From assembly GCA_045533555.1 (NCBI GenBank), contig JAZSHZ010000095.1:1-15874 (forward strand): a DNA stretch of 15,874 nucleotides, written 5' to 3'. Shown here in pieces: positions 15,001-15,874 of the stretch. Source of the stretch: SIG480 sp045533555. GTDB taxonomy: Bacteria > Bacillota > Clostridia > Oscillospirales > JAAYXM01. A program made the position numbers and the translations under genes. The notes beneath the pieces were generated by a model. That model had not been told where the DNA came from, searched no databases, and worked only from the letters and a program-made list of their open reading frames with translations. Every line of letters begins with the position of its first letter. Within the stretch, counting starts at the first letter, position 1.

Positions 15001-15874
15001 TTTACAATATCGCAAACGGAGCAGCCTTTGATATTCCGCTCTCAACATCGCAGACGATCGCACCGGCATTTGAACAGATTGGTGAAGTAACCGCAACAGC
15101 AGGCAGCGAGATAAGAGTTCCGATCAAAGTAATAAATGAAAGTGGAAAAGAACTCAGCTTCGATACATCAAAGCTTCCGCGAGGAATGATATTTGATGAA
15201 GAACTTATGGCGCTCATCTGGACTCCGAATTCGTCGCAGGTTGGCGATAACCATATTGCGCTTACGGTAAACGATGGAGCTCTCAGCGATACAATCCACT
15301 TCATAGTCTCCGTCTATGGTGCAACCGGTGGTGGTGCAGGCGGCGGTGGCGGCTCAAGCGCACCGGCAGATAAACCGACAATCCCCGCAACACCGAGTGA
15401 TAAGGACAATACTTCGTCCTCCACAGACAATGTAGATAAAACTCCCTCAGTCGGCGATGCCGACAGCTCCCTCGGCGAGGGAGCCGAAAACGTCCGCTTC
15501 ATCGATCTCGGAAATCATGTCTGGGCGGCAGACGCTATCAATGCTCTTGCAGATGAGGGCATCATAAAGGGAACAAGCGAGAACACATTCTCACCCGCGG
15601 CTAACATCACAAGAGCCGACTTTGCAATTCTTCTTGTACGTGCATTTGAGCTTTCGAGCGAGAATACTGAAAACTTCGCAGATGTACTTGATTCCGACTA
15701 CTTCGCAAAAGAGCTTGCAATAGCAAGAAATACGGGTCTCGTAAACGGAATTGGCGAAAATAAATTCGCACCGAGAAACAACATCACCCGTCAGGATATG
15801 ATGGTGATAGTTTACAGAGCAATGAATTCAATGAACAAGCTTGATGTAGGGGACGGCGTCCTCGACGTCCCGCA
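6051..15874 (+). CDS. Giant SLH-anchored heparinase II/III-type polysaccharide lyase (3' end outside window)
   Basis: One frame stays open from ATG 6051 (GAGG about 8 bases upstream) to the window end, 3274 codons. In order: signal peptide (1-25, cleaved near VSA-AGA); four repeat modules (31-199, 212-382, 393-564, 567-733), the first three joined by Glu/Pro linkers; three Ig-like BIG2-type modules (738-1004); a CBM4/9-like beta-sandwich (about 1004-1217); three more BIG2 (1218-1496); a divergent repeat-like module (1496-1664); three BIG2 (1666-1946); the lyase (1949-2927); an uncertain stretch; a He_PIG-like domain (3004-3090); a Gly then Ser/Thr/Pro linker; SLH domains at 3150-3199 and 3209-3258, with a third expected beyond the edge. 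It would be exported and bound to secondary wall polymer, cutting a uronate-containing polysaccharide by beta-elimination. The exact substrate (glycosaminoglycan, alginate or other) cannot be read from sequence. The gene is divergent from an AraC regulator. Codon use changes inside the lyase, and two palindromic elements are read as linkers. Confidence 0.9.
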   Translation, partial: MKRIFSTVLAIAMCVSLFAGLPVSAAGAATEYVYDFCPQGIDSSLYNVDLGDTYKTYGATKLNPNWEFFAESTSNGGSNTGFNGMILSGSKAGEWFALKLRIPTKGTYSMKLIYATHKSYNKGEAYLVPAGTSESDYFNSEYKLCDTPCNSSSSNVSTATAAVSRTVTATADNEEFIFILRRSSGYSAPVLIRQLIMTKEADEEEEPVPQDEYTYQFRYAEVGDSSLLNAKVGETYTDYKKTALNENWKFVGEYHNSNAATTGFNGIEVGSYKASEWLALKLRIPTPGTYSLEYFYSTHSSYGVAEMFLAPGNAGESDYFKADYKIADVTHKTASSNVAEASAAINKKITTTKNNEEVILIIRKSATNPDRVIGRRLVLTREKEEEPEPERLHEYLYQFRYPEVGDSSLYDLRVLQTYTSYGNTKLNENWMAIGENQNSVPATTGFNGITLGGYKSGEWLALKLRVPTAGTYSLDYFYSTHKSYNKGEIYLAPGNTAPEDYFKAEYKLSDVHHNSSSSNVEEKQLKLDKRLVATENGQEFIFIIRRKDGYSAPVVARRLVLTREPEYNFCPVGIDSELYNKDVSDNFKEYGSTKLNPDWCFFAENTADNIACTTFNGLKLSGVGRNEWIALKIMVPKKGLYAMDFSYATHSSYTTSEVFLVPVDEKQENYFDAKYKLSDINHKSGSSNVAEESKSLDFMVANAADNSEYLLIVRSSGASSDPIVFKKLSLSKISDAGFELATKNIFVSAGESEKIVVSAAKAPAAACGGYGFSSADSSIAEVLADGTVNGKKAGKTTVSVNVGGGLITDTVNVTVVDGKIEFVDSVKLALPEGEIYPFSYAQVKVSAFDALGKEIDLTPATVTYASSDTGVAEIDDEGRIRTKKAGSTEITASVSLYGITRSGTATFTVTDMPAESDFPAEISAGFLNPYTEVGSENRIIVTAPDGRKLGGGIEYTYEIADPSVISEKDGFFKGLKIGKTAVKVTAKLGDEVRETETVAIVVGENLLVRKGVNHGEFENGVHLSDGSNGVARNESLWAASRNTTREVFDFELIRDVVSEINGDRTNIVKMSMDAEPTSNGGTTKVFRMQGSIGQYVASSANHNGFIPANGGKLYEMSGYMKSANTQSLNTAAAGTIYYYNGAYSSAAPLVEFRSTPWAGKSGDQDWTLFNVPPVYMNWDKVSAYSLDPRFDAVATNTKGYDLYLSHFSLHEVVFDSLTYELVGSFENAKTYDTAKLDVKALSNTGNAIVSGDPKKLLPFKFESSNPTVAKVSEDGTITAISDGEATITASITIAGKTESIEVPIELSGLEVIFDRFEAEAKTALKVDETSEIETTLYNTGGSIYQGDAEFYYESADTSVVTVSQDGVMTAKRTGVTQVTVFAMIGSRTEQKILEVTVSDETPLASASINGKTSVEMRFDIQLEAVATHVSGNSAYIPTCDVKFALADPSQSNILTVTEDGLVKGVSEGVAAVVVTVSTNGTSVTSAPFEISVTPIEPKSNMYDFRLRGAAAVQGAVNATIGQDGFEINQEKTSPYVVNLGPSSFRFLYYGIQSPVSSYGNSINADTAIDIFVNYDGYYDMEFMGGQFASGAGVANLYMDGTFIGDYCFYDAGNNTANGPVAELNSMYLTRGIHTFTIRTMEKGGESWSTNQYPAYLKLDIVDSEVAISEVKLDVEKTSFAVGESGKISATAMMSNNKAFRFGLRHGNKEDTESYLTITSSEPNVIAYENGKLVAKSVGEAEITVTAKVYGKEMSNKVTVSVTEEKLAEIRSLSGGYSLYSGERAELELFAFLDSGREISLDNLAISYNVPENSAINFNNGAIYAKNPGEVGITVSATLSGVTKETVVPIEVKGDGFAKVNLGVPSHVMKLGAGGFEINVRALDNRDKAMDMSAATISFESSNTDILEISETGFMTPVSKGYSTVTVTVTINGVTRVGELEMSVRDGKAARTYYTDEKVEAARENIAKYSWAKSTKDSAVKLADKYLPYMESVYKLIHSEGIPRSYATGFLSDPEVGYCRYCGYYVMGYGQYPWKTNALTQPWKVQCPNCQRRFPSNDFAKFYELGLNEKGEFSRELALEKHAEMFDGKTYGYGYLRNDLYPELRDTGLDPWKKTPITHGWDIDYELENPADVWGVDDGFGYNTGRTYANGVKEMHTYIACFSHTGIWFTLDTSKSEPAVRQALTAFRDAYIYTGDEKYGRAGAILLDRFADFYPDYDLYPYNQKYQNSHGGDGLGSVIGSIWESVGLMRDFMTSYDAFFPMYDDPQVIKYISEKAATYGLDNTKTSGEHIRQNIETNVLERVYENVKNGRIDGNFGMDQNTLAVAAVVLDREEKSQEIIDFIMQAGEKSFGRTTGGNVIPQIISTVDRDGYGTESSIGYNQGWASNLIAMADVLADYTELEDADNVYKNPKFIKMMQMQYPFLMAGAHAANIGDNGGTAGVNFSFTTDVALAGYKQTKLPLFAQILYYSNNNSAKGLKYNIFTKNPESIEKEIEQVINEYGELDISKSMMLTGFGLAVLRDGKRYKEVTSATRENTLRDWWIYFGGAKSHKHNDMLNLGIDAFGLNMAPDLGYPAETGGSNAGVRNQWVAGTISHNTVVVNESCQASTKVPGNPLHFDAAGAVKVIDIDAPHAYPKDVSTYRRTLVTVDVDDSVSYAIDFFRVVGGYEHVYSFHSQSIDATVSGVELINQPLGTYAGAGVPLGETTNYKKNGGYNWLDNVQRAINPGTGEFTADFKMMDYYKLLTPQDWHLKMTMLNDFELADVTLADGHPPKYGTNPESLKYVLAKRTGKDLDTLFTTVLEPYIGSSSVASLERVSVSRKDGAAMIASEPCAAVKVELVNGRIDYVIYAANKSVTYTIDGKFDFAGTIGVYTVDSEGNTVRTYLLDGTQLGEVTQEAASVTGTVVSFTDELSEENYIDVTIDAPVEAADLIGKIINIENDGALNGSYYIESASIDGNTAKIGIGDVTLIRSFADDNNRDAGYIYNIANGAAFDIPLSTSQTIAPAFEQIGEVTATAGSEIRVPIKVINESGKELSFDTSKLPRGMIFDEELMALIWTPNSSQVGDNHIALTVNDGALSDTIHFIVSVYGATGGGAGGGGGSSAPADKPTIPATPSDKDNTSSSTDNVDKTPSVGDADSSLGEGAENVRFIDLGNHVWAADAINALADEGIIKGTSENTFSPAANITRADFAILLVRAFELSSENTENFADVLDSDYFAKELAIARNTGLVNGIGENKFAPRNNITRQDMMVIVYRAMNSMNKLDVGDGVLDVP
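6141..8249 (+). repeat. Four tandem coding repeat modules (two subtypes, order A-B-B-A)
   Basis: Modules of about 170 residues at 6141-6647, 6684-7196, 7227-7742 and 7749-8249. Modules 1 and 4 begin FCPxGIDSxLYN and contain FFAE (subtype A). Modules 2 and 3 begin YQFRYxEVGDSSL (subtype B) and share a 23-base exact match (6828-6850 and 7374-7396). All carry LNxxW, FNG, EWxALKxxVP, Y(A/S)TH, YFxxxYKxxD, SSNV and a final xxLxxxK/R strand, a beta-sandwich pattern. Linkers 1-2 and 2-3 are Glu/Pro rich (EEEEPVP; EEEPEPE); modules 3 and 4 are directly joined. I do not recognise the family; a carbohydrate-binding role is inferred from the context. Confidence 0.85.
8262..11886 (+). other. Ig-like array of the giant protein with two embedded beta-sandwich modules
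   Basis: Nine modules show the BIG2 pattern of a Ser-rich 'SSxxxVAxVxxDGxxxxxxxGxxxITxxxxxxG' core, for example SSNPTVAKVSEDGTITAISDG near 9837. They act as a stalk spacing the catalytic region from binding modules. Between the third and fourth lies a CBM4/9-like domain (about 9061-9700), with GEFENG at its start, YEMSGYMKS in the middle and YLSHFSLHEVV at its end. Between the sixth and seventh lies a module (10536-11040) starting MYDFRLRG and containing FRFLYYGIQSP and VANLYMDGTFIGDY. It resembles the third, divergent module of the secreted protein on the other strand (FDFRPSG, FRTLFYGLSF, MADLYLAP). Exact borders are approximate. Confidence 0.65.
11895..14829 (+). other. Heparinase II/III-type lyase catalytic region of the giant protein
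   Basis: Residues about 1949-2510 form the alpha-barrel part and 2511-2927 the beta-sheet part (Hepar_II_III family). The opening, YTDEKVEAARENIAKYSWAK, is typical of large lyases of this superfamily. Four cysteines in two CxxC pairs (C2018/C2021 and C2046/C2049) surround YPWKTN...PWKVQCPNC and should bind a structural zinc. E2374 and Y2379 in ESSIGY match the catalytic tyrosine segment. GNFGMDQ at 2313-2319 sits where the barrel Asn/His of the family is expected; here Asn2314 is present and the following position is Asp2318. In the beta part H2550 and H2552 (SHKHND), D2570 (PDLGYP) and H2595 (SHNTVVV) match the His and zinc ligands known from Pedobacter heparinase II. Residue assignments are by motif, not alignment. 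Confidence 0.8.
15060..15318 (+). other. He_PIG-like Ig domain before the wall anchor
   Basis: Residues 3004-3090 show the putative-Ig (He_PIG) pattern: a hydrophobic start (TATAGSEIRVPI), LPRGMIFDEE, then LIWTPNSSQVG and a closing ALTVNDG...HFIVSV. It probably acts as a spacer or glycan-contact domain between the lyase and the linker. Confidence 0.6.
15442..15484. repeat. Palindromic dispersed-repeat-like element inside the coding frame, linker before SLH1
   Basis: Two perfect hairpins one base apart: GTCGGC-GAT-GCCGAC (15450-15464) and GCTCCCTC-GGC-GAGGGAGC (15466-15484). CTCCCTC is also present as a direct repeat at 15442-15448, so the right arm has two possible partners. The pattern is that of short CTCCCTC...GAGGGAG palindromes which I recall as abundant intergenic repeats in Clostridia. 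Here it is translated in frame (T3131 onwards: TPSVGDADSSLGEGAE) between a Ser/Thr linker and the first SLH domain. Confidence 0.6.
15495..15830 (+). other. Two SLH wall-anchoring domains
   Basis: SLH1 (3150-3199) runs from FIDLGNHVWAADAINALADEG to ITRADFAILLVRAF. SLH2 (3209-3258) runs from FADVLDSDYFAKELAIARNTG to ITRQDMMVIVYRAM. Each has the family pattern F-x-D...W/Y...I..L...G(I/L)(V/I)xG...F.P...ITR. They bind pyruvylated secondary cell-wall polymer in other Gram-positive bacteria. Three copies are usual, so one more probably follows the window edge. Confidence 0.92.
15846..15874. repeat. Second palindromic element in the coding frame, linker after SLH2 (cut by window edge)
   Basis: GTAGGGGACGGCGTCCTCGA continues to CGTCCCGCA. 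GGGACG (15850-15855) pairs with CGTCCC (15866-15871), with inner GGACG/CGTCC pairing as an alternative. The sequence resembles a GTAGGGG...CGTCCCG repeat that I recall as dispersed in gut Clostridia genomes. It reads as DVGDGVLDVP directly after SLH2 and may continue beyond the window. Confidence 0.5.

Noticed and set aside
1..15874. CRISPR array, tRNA or rRNA genes, insertion sequences with transposase, phage genes
   Set aside because: No short regularly spaced repeats, no cloverleaf or rRNA sequence and no transposase or integrase frame were seen.

Overview
The window looks like chromosome of an uncultured Gram-positive anaerobe of the Clostridia (Bacillota), probably a gut or rumen polysaccharide degrader. 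The reasons are S-layer-homology (SLH) wall anchors, Firmicutes-type signal peptides, strong AGGAG-type ribosome binding sites, heavy AGA use for arginine, U-tract terminators and a balanced base composition. This placement is inference from style; no marker gene is present.

Layout, left to right. Bases 2-64 are the last 20 codons of a gene that ends like an SLH domain. An extended -10 promoter then drives an intracellular tandem amidohydrolase (189-1763, +) whose first half has lost its metal ligands. A shared bidirectional terminator (1772-1809) separates it from a convergent gene for a 955-residue secreted protein (1820-4687, -) made of adhesin-like beta modules. Upstream of that lies an AraC-family regulator (4815-5828, -) with its own terminator and promoter. 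A 222-base divergent control region (5829-6050) carries a near-consensus promoter and a two-hairpin leader for the gene to the right. From 6051 to the window end one reading frame stays open for 3274 codons: a giant secreted protein, cut by the window edge. It has a signal peptide, four N-terminal repeat modules, nine Ig-like (BIG2-type) modules, a CBM4/9-like module, a fifth divergent repeat-like module, a heparinase II/III-type polysaccharide lyase catalytic region with a CxxC/CxxC zinc-binding motif, a He_PIG-like domain, a glycine-rich linker and two SLH domains.

Taken together this reads as a Gram-positive polysaccharide-utilisation locus. The giant lyase would sit on the cell wall and cut a uronic-acid-containing polysaccharide. 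The secreted 955-residue protein shares the same N-terminal modules and may be a soluble binding partner. The AraC protein probably senses a sugar product and controls one or both flanking genes, and the amidohydrolase may act on a released sugar acid or lactone. Substrate and partnership are inference.

The most unusual points are: a repeat-module family that I do not recognise, shared by both big proteins; inverted paralogous arms around the regulator, where recombination would swap promoters and signal peptides between the two genes; two palindromic repeat elements read in frame as interdomain linkers of the giant protein; and a sharp change of codon use inside its catalytic region.
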